24,993 nucleotides of DNA from DASPKT01 sp035627915 (GCA_035627915.1 DASPKT010000038.1:1-24993); one strand, 5' to 3'. Shown: positions 1-8,294, counted from the stretch's first letter. Notes: generated from the letters alone by a model not told the origin. A program made the numbers and translations.

Positions 1-1803
1 CAGGCGGCGGAGGACGGGAACTCCCCCTTCGGGCTGCGCTGGCTTCTGTCCCAGGTGCTGAAGGAGCGGCGCATCTTCCGCGACGTCGGCGTGGCCGCCC
101 TGGTGTTGAGCGTCTTCGCCCTGGTGCCGCCGATCCTGTTCCTGGTCATCATCGACCGCATCCTGGTTCACCAGCGCCTGTCCTCGCTGTTCGTGCTGGC
201 GCTGGGCGTGGTGTTCCTGCTCGTCTTCGACACGGCTTTCGGCTACCTGCGGCGCTACCTGGTGGCGGAGGGCACGGCGCGGGTGGACGCGCGCCTCACC
301 ACCTACATCTTCGACAGGCTGCTGGAACTGCCGATCGACGTGTTCGAGCGGCTGCCGACCGGCCTCGTGACCTACAAGGTCAACGAGATCTGGAAGATCC
401 GGAACTTCCTGACCGGGCAGCTCTTCGGCACGGTGCTGGACTGCATCACGCTGCTGGTGCTGATCCCGGTCATGTTCTGGATGAGCGTGCCGCTGACCTT
501 CTTTGTCCTGTCCATCGCCCTCATCATGTTCGGCGTGGTGCTGCTCTACGTGCCCTCGGTGGGCCGGGCCTACGGCAGGGTCGTGCAGGCGGAGACGGCC
601 AAGAACTCCTTCCTGATCGAGACCGTCTACGGCATGCGCACCGTGAAGTCGCTGGCCCTGGAGGCGTCCAAGCGCCGCGACTGGGATGTGCGCGCCGCCA
701 CCGCGGTGCGCGCGCACCGGACCCTGCAGCAGGTGGTCAACCGGCCCCAAACCCTGCTGCAGCCGCTGGAGAAGCTGGTCTATACCGGCACGCTGGTGCT
801 GGGCGCCTACCTGTCGCTGGCCGCCGAGGAGACCGCACTCGCCGGCACGCTGGTGGCCTTCTGCATGATCGCCGGCCGGGCGACCCAGCCCTTCGTGCAG
901 ATCGCCAGCCTGCTGCAGCAGGTGGAGGAGGTGCGCGGCGCCATCGGCCAGGTCGCCTCGCTGGTCAACCTGCCGCCGGAGGAGAAGCGGGCCGACTACG
1001 GCCTGCGCCCGCGCTTCCGCGGCCACATCAGCTTCGACGAGGTGCGCTTCCGCTACCCCGGCGCCCAGAACTACGCGCTCGACCGGGTCAGCTTCGACAT
1101 CCCCGAGGGCTCGGTCGTCGGCATCATGGGCCGCAGCGGTTCCGGCAAGACCACGGTGACGCGCCTGCTGCAGGGGCTGCACCAGGACTATGACGGGCTC
1201 ATCAAGATCGACGGCAGCGACCTGCGCCAGATGGACCTGGAGCACCTGCGCGCCAGCCTGGGGGTGGTGCTGCAGGACAACTTCCTGTTCAGCGGCACGG
1301 TGCGCGAGAACATCGCCGCCGCCAGGCCCGACGCCGCCTTCGAGGACATCATCGAGGCCGCCCGCCTGGCCGGCGCGGAGGAGTTCATCGAGCGGCTGCC
1401 GCGCGGCTACGACACGGTCGTGGCGGAGGGCTCCGCCAACCTGTCCGGCGGCCAGCGCCAGCGCCTCGCCATCGCGCGGGCGCTGCTGACCAACCCGCCG
1501 ATCATGATCCTGGACGAGGCGACCAGCGCGCTGGACCCCGACAGCGAGGCCATCGTCAACAACAACCTGCAGCGCATCGGCCGCGGCCGCACCATGGTGG
1601 TGATCTCGCACCGGCTGGCGTCGCTGGTGCCGTGCGACCGGATCATCGTGATGGAGCGCGGGCGCGTCTACGACGTCGGGACCCACGCGGAACTGGTTGA
1701 GCGCTGCGACATCTACCGCCACCTCTGGTTCCAGCAGAACCGCCACCTCTCACCCGGAGCACCCCATGAGCGCGCGCTCACTGGTCCCGCGGCACGGGTC
1801 TGA
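1..1803 (+). CDS. Type I secretion ABC transporter ATPase/permease, HlyB/PrtD-like (5' partial)
   Basis: The reading frame is open from base 1, so the start and any N-terminal domain lie outside the window. The visible part begins with the linker and membrane domain of an ABC exporter (several hydrophobic segments within bases 60-900) followed by a complete nucleotide-binding domain. That domain shows Walker A GRSGSGKTT (1129-1155), signature LSGGQ (1441-1455), Walker B IMILDEAT (1501-1524) and the switch histidine in ISHR (1603-1614). The FGLRWLL...FLVIIDRIL style of the membrane domain matches type I secretion exporters that move unfolded proteins from cytoplasm to outside with an HlyD adaptor and a TolC-like channel. 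The adaptor gene follows directly and overlaps by 38 bases, which supports this role over a lipid or drug exporter. Whether a degenerate C39 peptidase-like domain precedes it cannot be seen. No TolC-like gene is present in the window. Confidence 0.93.
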   Translation, partial: QAAEDGNSPFGLRWLLSQVLKERRIFRDVGVAALVLSVFALVPPILFLVIIDRILVHQRLSSLFVLALGVVFLLVFDTAFGYLRRYLVAEGTARVDARLTTYIFDRLLELPIDVFERLPTGLVTYKVNEIWKIRNFLTGQLFGTVLDCITLLVLIPVMFWMSVPLTFFVLSIALIMFGVVLLYVPSVGRAYGRVVQAETAKNSFLIETVYGMRTVKSLALEASKRRDWDVRAATAVRAHRTLQQVVNRPQTLLQPLEKLVYTGTLVLGAYLSLAAEETALAGTLVAFCMIAGRATQPFVQIASLLQQVEEVRGAIGQVASLVNLPPEEKRADYGLRPRFRGHISFDEVRFRYPGAQNYALDRVSFDIPEGSVVGIMGRSGSGKTTVTRLLQGLHQDYDGLIKIDGSDLRQMDLEHLRASLGVVLQDNFLFSGTVRENIAAARPDAAFEDIIEAARLAGAEEFIERLPRGYDTVVAEGSANLSGGQRQRLAIARALLTNPPIMILDEATSALDPDSEAIVNNNLQRIGRGRTMVVISHRLASLVPCDRIIVMERGRVYDVGTHAELVERCDIYRHLWFQQNRHLSPGAPHERALTGPAARV

Positions 1804-3124
1804 CCTCGTCGTCCGGCAGGCCATCAACGACTTCCAGTCGGAGACGGCCGAGATCGTCGGGGCGCCTTATCCGGCCGCCGTGCGGTCCACCCTCTATCTC
1901 CTCACCGGGATGGTGGCGCTGGCGCTCTTCCTCGCCGCGGTGGTCTCGCTCGACCGGGTCGTGTCGGCGCAGGGCAAGCTGGTGTCGCGGGCCCCCACCA
2001 TCCTGGTGCAGCCGCTGGAGACCTCCGTCGTCCGCTCCATCCTGGTGCAGCCGGGGCAGGCGGTGAAGAAGGGCGAGCTGCTGGCGACGCTGGATCCGAC
2101 CTTCACCAGCGCCGACGCGTCCCAGCTGCGCGACCAGGTGGCGACGCTGACGGCCGAGGTCGGCCGCCTGACGGCGGAGCAGGAGGCGCGCGACTACGAT
2201 CCCGGCGCGCAGCCCTCCGCGCACGAGGCGCTGCAGCTCTCGGTCTGGCGCTACCGCCAGGCCGAGCTGAAGTCCCGGCTCGCCAATTTCGACCAGCGCA
2301 TCCAGTCGGCGGAAGGGCTGATGGCCAGCAGCCAGCGCGACGTCACGCATTTCCGCTCGCGCCTGGAGGTGACCTCCCAGATCGAGGACATGCGCACGAA
2401 CCTGGAGCGCAAGGAGGTCGGCAGCAAGCTGAACACCCTGCTCGCCAAGGACGCCCGGACCGAGATCGCGCGCAACCTGTCGAACGCCGAGCAGCAGGCC
2501 CGTGCCGCCGCCAGCGACCTGGAGGCGCTGAAGGCCGAGCGCGACGCGCATCTGCAGCAGTGGCGCTCCGCCATCGCCCAGGAGCTGGTCACGAAGCAGA
2601 CCCAGCTGCAGGCCGCCCGCGAGGAACTCTCCAAGGCGGAGCGGCGGCGCGACCTGGTGGAGCTGCGCGCGGTTGAGGACGCCACCGTGCTGAGCATCGC
2701 CGACGTCTCCGTCGGCGCGGTCGCCAAGTCCGGCGACGTGCTGGTGTCCCTGGTGCCGGCCGACACGCCGCTGGAGGTCGAGGCCGAGGTCGACGGCGCC
2801 GACCAGGGCTTCGTGAAGCCGGGCGACGAGGTCCAGGTGAAGCTGGCGGCCTACCGCTTCATCGAGCACGGCACCGCCAAGGGCGTGGTGCGCTCCATCA
2901 GCGAGGACAGCTTCACCCGCAAGGACGACGGGTCCACCGGAAAGCCCTTCTACAAGGCGCGCATCGAGCTGACCGAGGTCAAGCTGCGCAACGTCCCCGA
3001 CGACTTCCGGCTGGTTCCCGGCATGCCGCTGCAGGCCGACATCGTCGTCGGCAGCCGCACCATCCTGATGTACTTCATGGAAGCCGCCCTGCGGCAGTCG
3101 GCGGAAGGGCTGCGCGAGCCGTGA
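1766..3124 (+). CDS. HlyD-family type I secretion membrane fusion protein
   Basis: This 452-residue protein is the periplasmic adaptor that would link the upstream ABC exporter to an outer-membrane channel. A short cytoplasmic N-terminus is followed by one transmembrane helix (about residues 37-57). Next come the first half-lipoyl/barrel strand (LVQPLETSVVRSILVQPGQAVKKGELLATLDP), a long alanine/glutamate-rich coiled-coil hairpin (about residues 110-300), and the returning lipoyl and beta-barrel part ending in the typical MPLQADIVVG...ILMYFMEAALR tail. The ATG at 1766 is chosen because GGAG at 1756-1759 lies 6 bases upstream and the protein then starts MSARSLVPRHG, as usual for the family. A longer frame from 1697 would add 23 low-complexity residues that merely shadow the exporter gene. 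The 38-base overlap with the exporter implies translational coupling. Confidence 0.93.
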   Translation: MSARSLVPRHGSDLVVRQAINDFQSETAEIVGAPYPAAVRSTLYLLTGMVALALFLAAVVSLDRVVSAQGKLVSRAPTILVQPLETSVVRSILVQPGQAVKKGELLATLDPTFTSADASQLRDQVATLTAEVGRLTAEQEARDYDPGAQPSAHEALQLSVWRYRQAELKSRLANFDQRIQSAEGLMASSQRDVTHFRSRLEVTSQIEDMRTNLERKEVGSKLNTLLAKDARTEIARNLSNAEQQARAAASDLEALKAERDAHLQQWRSAIAQELVTKQTQLQAAREELSKAERRRDLVELRAVEDATVLSIADVSVGAVAKSGDVLVSLVPADTPLEVEAEVDGADQGFVKPGDEVQVKLAAYRFIEHGTAKGVVRSISEDSFTRKDDGSTGKPFYKARIELTEVKLRNVPDDFRLVPGMPLQADIVVGSRTILMYFMEAALRQSAEGLREP

Positions 3125-3152
3125 GCGGCCGGCGGTACTCCTGGAGGCGGTG

Positions 3153-4796
3153 ATGGGCGTCGGCGGGTTCCTCACGCGGCTGCTGGACCGCGCCCGCCCC
3201 TCCGGGGGTGAGGCGGCGCGCGCGCGCCGCCTGGCGGAGCGCGGCCAGCCGGTGGAGGCGGCCAAGGTCTGGCTCGCGGCCGCCCGCGCCGGCGACCCGG
3301 AAGCCCAGCGCGAGCTGGCACGCCTCTACGAGCAGGGGCGCGGCGTGCTGCCGGACGCCGCCAACGCGCTCCGCTGGTACCGCGCCGCCGCCGAGGCGGG
3401 CGACGCCGCCGCCCAGGCGCGCCTGGCCGCCCTCTACGCCGCCGGCACCGGACCGGCCGGCGCCGAGCCGGAGCAAGGTCCCGGGATGGTCGCCAAGGAC
3501 ATGGCCGAGGCGCGGGTGTGGGCCCGGCGCGCGGCCGCCCAGGGCCATACCGAGGCGCAGGTGCTGGCGGCCTGGCTGCTGGCCCAGCGCGAGGGCGGCG
3601 ACCCCGACTTCGCGGAGTCGCGGCGCTGGTACGAGGCGGCGATCCGGACCGGCAGCGACCAGGCCAAGGTCGGGCTGGCACTGCTGCTGATCTCCGGCAA
3701 CCTGGGCGAGCCGGAGCACGAGGAGGCCCTGACCCTCTTCACCGAGGCGGCCGTCGCCGGCAACCCGACCGCGTGGTACTATGTCGGCGTGGCCCATTCG
3801 CTCGGCCTCGGCACCGAACCGGACGAGGCGCTGGCGCTGGACGCCTACCGCAAGGCGGCGGACGGCGGCATCATCGCCGCCCAGCGGGCGCTCGGCCTGC
3901 TGTACCTGCGCGGCGAGGGGGTGCCGGCCAGCATCGCCCAGGCGGAAACCTGGCTGCGCCGCGCCGCCGTCCGCGGCGACGTGGAGGCGATGGCGCTCCT
4001 GGGCGACCTGCACGCCGGCCAGCGCGCGGCGGTGCCGAACCCGATGGAGGCCGCCTCCTGGTACGCCGCGGCGGCGGAGCGCGGCCATGCGCGGGCGCAG
4101 GTGGCGGCCGGCCTCGCCTACCTCACCGGCAACGGCATGCCGAAGGACCCGGCCCAGGCGGTGCGCTGGTTCACCCGCGCCGCCGAGGCCGGAGACGCCC
4201 AGGCCTGGGTGCAGCTCGCGCTCTGCCACATGGACGGGATCGGTTTCCCCCAGGACTATGCGGCTGCCGCCCGGTGCTTCGCCAGGGCGGCCGAGTCCGG
4301 CCATGCCGACGCCTTCTACAACCTGGGTGTGCTGCACTATCACGGCCGCGGCGTGCCGGCCGACCAGGAGCGCGCCTTTGCCTTCTACCGGAAGGCGGCC
4401 GACCTGGGCAGCGCGTCGGCGCAGTTCCGCATCGGCCGGGCGCACGCCACGGGCGACTTCATGGCGCGCGACCTGGATCTCGCCATCGCCTGGACCCGGC
4501 GCGCGGCCGAGCAGGGCCACCTGCCCGGCCAGGTGAACCTGGCCCGGCTGCTGCTGACCCGGTCCATGGATTTCGAGGCGCGCCAGGAGGCGGAGAGCTG
4601 GCTGCGCCGGGCCGCCGGCGGCGGCAGCGGCGAGGCGATGACCTCGCTGGCCGAGCTGTACGCCCACGTCACCGCCGGCCCCGACCTGGAGGAGGCGCTG
4701 GCCTGGGCGCGCCGGGCGGTGCAGGCCGGCGACCCGCGGGCGCCGGTCGTGCTGGAGACGCTGGAGGCGCGCGCGTTCCGCGGCGAGGTCCGCTGA
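3153..4796 (+). CDS. Sel1-repeat (tetratricopeptide-like) protein
   Basis: This 547-residue protein consists almost entirely of Sel1-like helical repeats, about 13-14 units of roughly 36 residues. Each unit has the pattern A..W(Y/F).(R/K)AAE.G...AQ..LG.LY..G.G. It has no signal peptide or membrane helix, so it is probably a cytoplasmic scaffold. GGAGG at 3143-3147 is 5 bases from the ATG at 3153 and only 2 from the GTG at 3150, so I chose the ATG. The gene starts 28 bases after the HlyD stop and is probably the third gene of the secretion operon. Sel1 proteins act as protein-protein adaptors, and in rhizobia the Sel1-repeat protein ExoR regulates exopolysaccharide. Unlike ExoR, this one has no periplasmic signal and is about twice as long. 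Its partner is unknown; the operon position suggests a role in secretion or its regulation, which is inference. Confidence 0.88.
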   Translation: MGVGGFLTRLLDRARPSGGEAARARRLAERGQPVEAAKVWLAAARAGDPEAQRELARLYEQGRGVLPDAANALRWYRAAAEAGDAAAQARLAALYAAGTGPAGAEPEQGPGMVAKDMAEARVWARRAAAQGHTEAQVLAAWLLAQREGGDPDFAESRRWYEAAIRTGSDQAKVGLALLLISGNLGEPEHEEALTLFTEAAVAGNPTAWYYVGVAHSLGLGTEPDEALALDAYRKAADGGIIAAQRALGLLYLRGEGVPASIAQAETWLRRAAVRGDVEAMALLGDLHAGQRAAVPNPMEAASWYAAAAERGHARAQVAAGLAYLTGNGMPKDPAQAVRWFTRAAEAGDAQAWVQLALCHMDGIGFPQDYAAAARCFARAAESGHADAFYNLGVLHYHGRGVPADQERAFAFYRKAADLGSASAQFRIGRAHATGDFMARDLDLAIAWTRRAAEQGHLPGQVNLARLLLTRSMDFEARQEAESWLRRAAGGGSGEAMTSLAELYAHVTAGPDLEEALAWARRAVQAGDPRAPVVLETLEARAFRGEVR

Positions 4797-4822
4797 CCTG
4801 AACCGGGCGGGGGCACCGCCTC

Positions 4823-4842
4823 GGCGCCGTTGCCACGGCGCC
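4823..4842. terminator. Perfect 8-bp hairpin after the secretion operon
   Basis: GGCGCCGT (4823-4830), loop TGCC, then ACGGCGCC (4835-4842) form a perfect stem 26 bases after the Sel1 gene stop. There is no T tract, so an intrinsic terminator is unproven. The position between two co-directional genes fits transcript end or attenuation before the epimerase gene. Confidence 0.4.
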
Positions 4843-4894
4843 CCGGCGTGCGGCACCATGCGCCGGCCCGATCCCCCGCCGAAGGTGGCCGTCC

Positions 4895-5911
4895 TTGAGC
4901 GCCTCCCCCGTCCTCGTCACCGGCGTCGCCGGCTTCATCGGCTTCCATCTGGCTGAGCGCCTGCTGGCGGAGGGCCGGCAGGTGGTCGGGATCGACACCC
5001 TCAACGATTACTACGACGTGCGGCTGAAGCAGGCCCGGCTGGAGCGGCTGGAGGGGCGGCCGGGCTTCGCCTTCCACCGGCTGGACCTGTGCGACCGGCC
5101 GGGGCTGGACGCGCTGTTCCGCGCGCACGCCTTCCCGGCCGTGGTGAACCTGGCGGCGCAGGCCGGGGTGCGCTACTCGCTCACCAACCCGGACGCCTAC
5201 ATCGCGTCCAACCTGACCGGCTTCGCCAACGTGCTGGAATGCTGCCGGCACGCCGGCGTGGGACACCTGGTCTACGCCTCCTCCAGTTCCGTCTACGGCG
5301 CCAACACGAAGATGCCCTTCTCGGTCGCCGACCGGACCGACCATCCCGTCAGCCTCTACGCCGCCACCAAGAAGGCGAACGAGCTGATGGCGCACAGCTA
5401 CGCCCACCTCTACCGGCTGCCGGTGACGGGGCTGCGCTTCTTCACCGTGTACGGGCCCTGGGGGCGGCCGGACATGGGCTACTACATCTTCACCAAGGCG
5501 ATCCTGGAGGGGCGGCCGATCGACCTCTTCAACGAGGGGCGCATGCGCCGCGACTTCACCTACGTTGACGATGTGGTGGAGGGGGTAGCGCGGCTGGTCG
5601 ACCGGCCGGCGGCGGCCGACCCGGGCTGGAGCGGCGACGCCCCCGACGCCGCCTCCAGCAGCGCGCCGTACCGGGTCTACAACATCGGCAACAACCGGCC
5701 GGTGGAGCTGCTGCACCTGGTGGAGGTGCTGGAGCGGGCGCTGGGCCGCCCGGCGGTGCGCCGCCTGCTGCCGATGCAGCCGGGCGACGTGCCGGCGACC
5801 TACGCCGACATCGACGCGCTCTCCCGCGACGTGGGCTTCCAGCCCGCCACGCCGATCGAGGAGGGCATCCCCCGCTTCGTCGACTGGTACCGCGCCTTCC
5901 ACGGCGGCTGA
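4895..5911 (+). CDS. NAD-dependent epimerase, UDP-glucuronate 4-epimerase-like
   Basis: This 338-residue extended short-chain dehydrogenase/reductase has the nucleotide-binding motif GVAGFIG (residues 10-16) and SSSSVYG (around residues 131-137). The catalytic YAATK places Tyr155 and Lys159, and TVYGPWGRPDM and RDFTYVDDVVEGV follow. The NDYYDVRLK segment and the GPWGRPDMGYYIFTKAI stretch are typical of the CapI/LpsL branch, which interconverts UDP-glucuronate and UDP-galacturonate; other UDP-hexose epimerases share much of this. The product would feed uronic acid into the surface polysaccharide. The start is a TTG at 4895 preceded by GAAGG (4881-4885); the nearby ATG at 4858 is out of frame. 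A short Ala/Asp/Ser-rich insertion (about residues 236-255) sits before the conserved YNIGN motif. It follows the secretion operon by 98 bases that contain a strong hairpin, so it may be transcribed separately. Confidence 0.9.
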   Translation: MSASPVLVTGVAGFIGFHLAERLLAEGRQVVGIDTLNDYYDVRLKQARLERLEGRPGFAFHRLDLCDRPGLDALFRAHAFPAVVNLAAQAGVRYSLTNPDAYIASNLTGFANVLECCRHAGVGHLVYASSSSVYGANTKMPFSVADRTDHPVSLYAATKKANELMAHSYAHLYRLPVTGLRFFTVYGPWGRPDMGYYIFTKAILEGRPIDLFNEGRMRRDFTYVDDVVEGVARLVDRPAAADPGWSGDAPDAASSSAPYRVYNIGNNRPVELLHLVEVLERALGRPAVRRLLPMQPGDVPATYADIDALSRDVGFQPATPIEEGIPRFVDWYRAFHGG

Positions 5912-5918
5912 GCCGCCG
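5902..5918. terminator. Hairpin with the epimerase stop codon in its loop
   Basis: CGGCGGC (5902-5908), TGA (5909-5911, the epimerase stop codon) and GCCGCCG (5912-5918) form a perfect 7-bp stem between two convergent genes. No T run follows on either strand. It could serve as a bidirectional terminator, but this is inference from position and symmetry. Confidence 0.35.
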
Positions 5919-5936
5919 GCGCGGGGCGGGACCCGG

Positions 5937-6959
5937 TCAGTAGACCCGGTTGCGCATGGTCATCTGCAGGTGGCGCACGATCAGCTCGGTGTCGTAGGAG
6001 GAGGCGGCCTTCAGCACCTCCTCCCAGCGCTGGACGTAGGGGATGCCGACCGGGTTCTTCTGCAGCAGGTCGCGCTTGATGAAGGGGCAGCGGCCCTGGC
6101 CGATCAGGTAGTCCCAGAAATAGTGCGTCTGGTTCAGCGGCGAGCCCGACGTGATCGAGTTGTGCAGCAGGCGCAGGTACTGGCCCCGCGTCGTGGAGCT
6201 GTCGGCGCCCATCCCCAGCTCGATGGGCGTGGAGACGTTGGCGACGATGGAGCGGTACGGGAACAGCGCCCGGCAGCGCAGGCCGTGGCGCAGGAAGTAC
6301 CGGGTCAGCCCGACCTCGTAGTGCTTGATGACCCACCATTTGCGCCGGTAGTAGCGCACCTTGGACCAGAACGACCGGAAGGCCGGATGGCGCAGCGCCG
6401 CCTGGTGGAAGATCAGGAAGTAGCTCTGCAGGTGGAAGTACCGGTCCCAGCTGTCGGTGATCCCCCAGATCTCCGCCTGAGCCGGGTCGGCGGCGGCGAT
6501 GGCGCCGGACAGGTCCTGCAGCGGCCCGTAGACGCTGTCGTTGGTGATCAGCAGCATCTCCAGCGCGCCCGGGTCGGGCAGCATGGCGATGGCGTCCTTG
6601 TAGGCCCCGAAGTCCCACCCGACGTTCGCGCGCTTCAGCACCACCGACACGTGCGGCAGGACCTTGCCCGCCTCCTGCTCCGTCAGCCTGCGCGCGTTGC
6701 TGGTGAAGATGACGGCGAACCCGGCCTCGGCGAGCTTGCGCACGAAGAAGACGACGTAGTCGTGGATCAGCCCGCGCTCGTCGAAATGGTGGAAGACGGC
6801 GACGCGCCGGGCCGCCTCCAGCGGCACCGACCCCGCCCAGCGCGCCCGGGCGTAGTCGGGGGAGCCCACCCAGGACCGCGCGACGGCATAGCCCAGGTCG
6901 ACATAGTCGGCCGGGGACTGGACCCAGTCATTGATCTTGCGGACGATGCGGGCAAGCAC
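5937..6959 (-). CDS. Rhamnan synthesis F-like (RgpF family) protein
   Basis: This 340-residue soluble protein resembles the rhamnan synthesis protein F family (PF05045). The supporting motifs are VAVFHHFDERGLIHDYV near residues 53-69, the strongly conserved NVGWDFGAYKDAI, ITNDSVYGPL, and WGITDS with a downstream aromatic-rich YFLIFHQAAL region. Family members occur in polysaccharide clusters and are thought to be glycosyltransferases that build rhamnose-containing glycans; the exact reaction is not established here. The start is GTG at 6959-6957, with AGGAG on the minus strand (6975-6971) 11 bases upstream, a rather long spacing. The gene is convergent with the epimerase and divergent from the next glycosyltransferase. 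Because it stands alone on its strand, it may have its own promoter in the 129-base gap at 6960-7088. Confidence 0.8.
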   Translation of the reverse strand: MLARIVRKINDWVQSPADYVDLGYAVARSWVGSPDYARARWAGSVPLEAARRVAVFHHFDERGLIHDYVVFFVRKLAEAGFAVIFTSNARRLTEQEAGKVLPHVSVVLKRANVGWDFGAYKDAIAMLPDPGALEMLLITNDSVYGPLQDLSGAIAAADPAQAEIWGITDSWDRYFHLQSYFLIFHQAALRHPAFRSFWSKVRYYRRKWWVIKHYEVGLTRYFLRHGLRCRALFPYRSIVANVSTPIELGMGADSSTTRGQYLRLLHNSITSGSPLNQTHYFWDYLIGQGRCPFIKRDLLQKNPVGIPYVQRWEEVLKAASSYDTELIVRHLQMTMRNRVY

Positions 6960-7088
6960 GGTGGGAAGTACTCCTGGACAGCGGCGGCCATCCTATCCGA
7001 TGTGGCTATTCGATTAAAGCGATAGGCTGGCGGCGCCGGGGCACTGAACGCCGCGGTCGCCGCCGGCGCGGGCTGGTCCCGCGGCGGC
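6960..7088. promoter_or_regulatory. Divergent intergenic region between RgpF-like and GT92-like genes
   Basis: This 129-base divergent gap contains a local AT-rich patch (about 6990-7025) in otherwise very GC-rich DNA. The patch is flanked by an inverted repeat, CCTATC (6992-6997) and GATAGG (7021-7026). On the minus strand a weak sigma70-like pair can be read, TTAATC and TAGGAT separated by 16 bases, pointing to the RgpF-like gene. No good Shine-Dalgarno is seen before the plus-strand gene. The promoter call is tentative. Confidence 0.3.
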
Positions 7089-8066
7089 ATGGCTGGTATT
7101 GTCCTGCCGCCCCGCAGCTTCTCCCGGAATGTCGCCGCATTGGTCCCGCCCCGCCACCGGATCGCCCTGACCGCCATCGTCAAGGACGAGGCGGACGCCC
7201 TGCTGGAGTGGGTCGCCTATCACCGGCTGATCGGCGTGGAGCACTTCTACCTCTACGACAATGGCAGCCGCGACGGGACGGCGGCTCTGCTGGCCCGGCT
7301 GCAGGCCGCCGGCGTCGCCACCGCGATCGACTGGCCGTCGCCGCGGGCGGGCGTCCTGATGTCGTTCCCCGAGACGCTGGACTACTTGGCGGGCATCGAC
7401 GACGCGCGCGCCGTCGACTGGCGGGCGGAGACCGGCGTCGGGCCGCAGCTGACGGCCTACAACGACGCGCTCGCCCGGTTCGGCGCCGGGACGGAGTGGA
7501 TGCTGTTCATCGACGCCGACGAGTTCCTGGCCCTGAAGGAGGACGCGTCGCTGCAAGGCTTCCTGGACCGGTTCGCCGACCCCGCCGTGGGCGCGGTCGC
7601 CCTCAACTGGCGCTATTTCGGCTCCGGAGGCCAGCTGGAGCCGGACGGCAGGCTCGTCATCGAGCGCTTCACCCGCTGCGCCCCGCCGGGCTTCGGCGGC
7701 CACCACCACGTCAAGACCCTGGCGCGGACGGCGGCCCTGCGCCGCATGCTGATCCACGGCGCCGTCCTCGGCGCCGGGTACGGCTATGTCGACGATCTGG
7801 GCCGGCCGCTCGTCCTGCGGGACCACGCCTTCAGCCCCGGCATCTCGCACGCCCGGGCGCAGCTGAACCACTACTCCGTGAAGTCGCTGGCGGAGTTCCG
7901 GCGCAAGGTGGCACGCGGACTGGCCCCCTACGCCGACGACCACCCCAACAAGTGGCAGGGCCTCGACGACGCCTATTTCCGGCGCCAGGACCTGAACGAC
8001 GACGGCGACGAGTCGCTGCTGCCCCTCGCCGCAGCCGTGCGGGCGGAAATGGCGCGGCTGGCCTGA
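7089..8066 (+). CDS. Glycosyltransferase, GT92/GT2-like (DUF23-type)
   Basis: This 325-residue protein has the pattern of the glycosyltransferase family 92/GT2_4 group. It shows RIALTAIVKDEADALLEWVAYHR at the start of the domain (from about residue 24), HFYLYDNGSRDGT, and a metal-binding DxD-like IDADEF at residues 141-146 (Asp142 and Asp144). Further motifs are GGHHHVKTL and a late HYSVKSLAEFRRK element. It has no membrane helix or signal peptide, so it would act at the cytoplasmic face, adding a sugar to a lipid-linked glycan or related acceptor. Donor and acceptor cannot be deduced. The ATG at 7089 lacks a clear Shine-Dalgarno. A perfect hairpin immediately follows the stop codon. Its lone position and opposite orientation to its neighbours suggest an individually transcribed accessory glycosyltransferase. 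Confidence 0.82.
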   Translation: MAGIVLPPRSFSRNVAALVPPRHRIALTAIVKDEADALLEWVAYHRLIGVEHFYLYDNGSRDGTAALLARLQAAGVATAIDWPSPRAGVLMSFPETLDYLAGIDDARAVDWRAETGVGPQLTAYNDALARFGAGTEWMLFIDADEFLALKEDASLQGFLDRFADPAVGAVALNWRYFGSGGQLEPDGRLVIERFTRCAPPGFGGHHHVKTLARTAALRRMLIHGAVLGAGYGYVDDLGRPLVLRDHAFSPGISHARAQLNHYSVKSLAEFRRKVARGLAPYADDHPNKWQGLDDAYFRRQDLNDDGDESLLPLAAAVRAEMARLA

Positions 8067-8088
8067 GGCGGGCGACGCGCCGCCCGCC
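8067..8088. terminator. Perfect 8-bp hairpin between convergent genes
   Basis: GGCGGGCG (8067-8074), a 6-base loop, and CGCCCGCC (8081-8088) begin directly after the glycosyltransferase stop and reach the first base of the neighbouring minus-strand stop codon. It fits a shared bidirectional terminator, although there is no T tract. Confidence 0.45.
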
Positions 8089-8267
8089 TACCGGCGATCC
8101 GGAGGCTCGAAGATCATCAGCACCGTGTCGGGGCGCCGCAGGCGCTCCTGGTACCAGGTCTCAGCCTGGGCGCAGGACAGGAACTTGACCGTCGGGTGAT
8201 CGGCCATCTCGGCCGTGAGAACCCATCGCTCTCCCACCTGGCGCAGATAGTAGCGTCGGCTGCGCAT
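8088..8267 (-). CDS. Small 59-residue protein of unknown function
   Basis: The frame encodes MRSRRYYLRQVGERWVLTAE... and ends ...LMIFEPPDRR. The ATG at 8267-8265 has a convincing minus-strand ribosome site GAGAGG (8278-8273) with a 5-base spacer, and its stop abuts a hairpin shared with the convergent glycosyltransferase. The residues suggest two beta strands (YYLRQV, RWVLTA), an amphipathic helix (AQAETWYQERLR) and a final strand (TVLMIFEP). That order resembles small DUF2188-like beta-beta-alpha-beta proteins, but the resemblance is by eye only. It has no signal peptide, cysteine pair or membrane helix. A perfect palindrome (8295-8313) lies 28 bases upstream of the start and could be its operator. 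It is too short to appear in ordinary ORF screens with a cutoff around 60 residues. Function is unknown. Confidence 0.65.
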   Translation of the reverse strand: MRSRRYYLRQVGERWVLTAEMADHPTVKFLSCAQAETWYQERLRRPDTVLMIFEPPDRR

Positions 8268-8294
8268 GGGAACCTCTCTCCACTCTCGGGGCCG

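Noticed and set aside
1697..1765. An upstream start for the HlyD-type gene at 1697
   Set aside because: It adds low-complexity residues that shadow the exporter gene, and the ATG at 1766 has a well-spaced GGAG.
3075..4859. A 594-codon minus-strand frame opposite the Sel1-repeat gene
   Set aside because: The plus strand has regular Sel1 repeats; the antisense frame is a low-complexity shadow.
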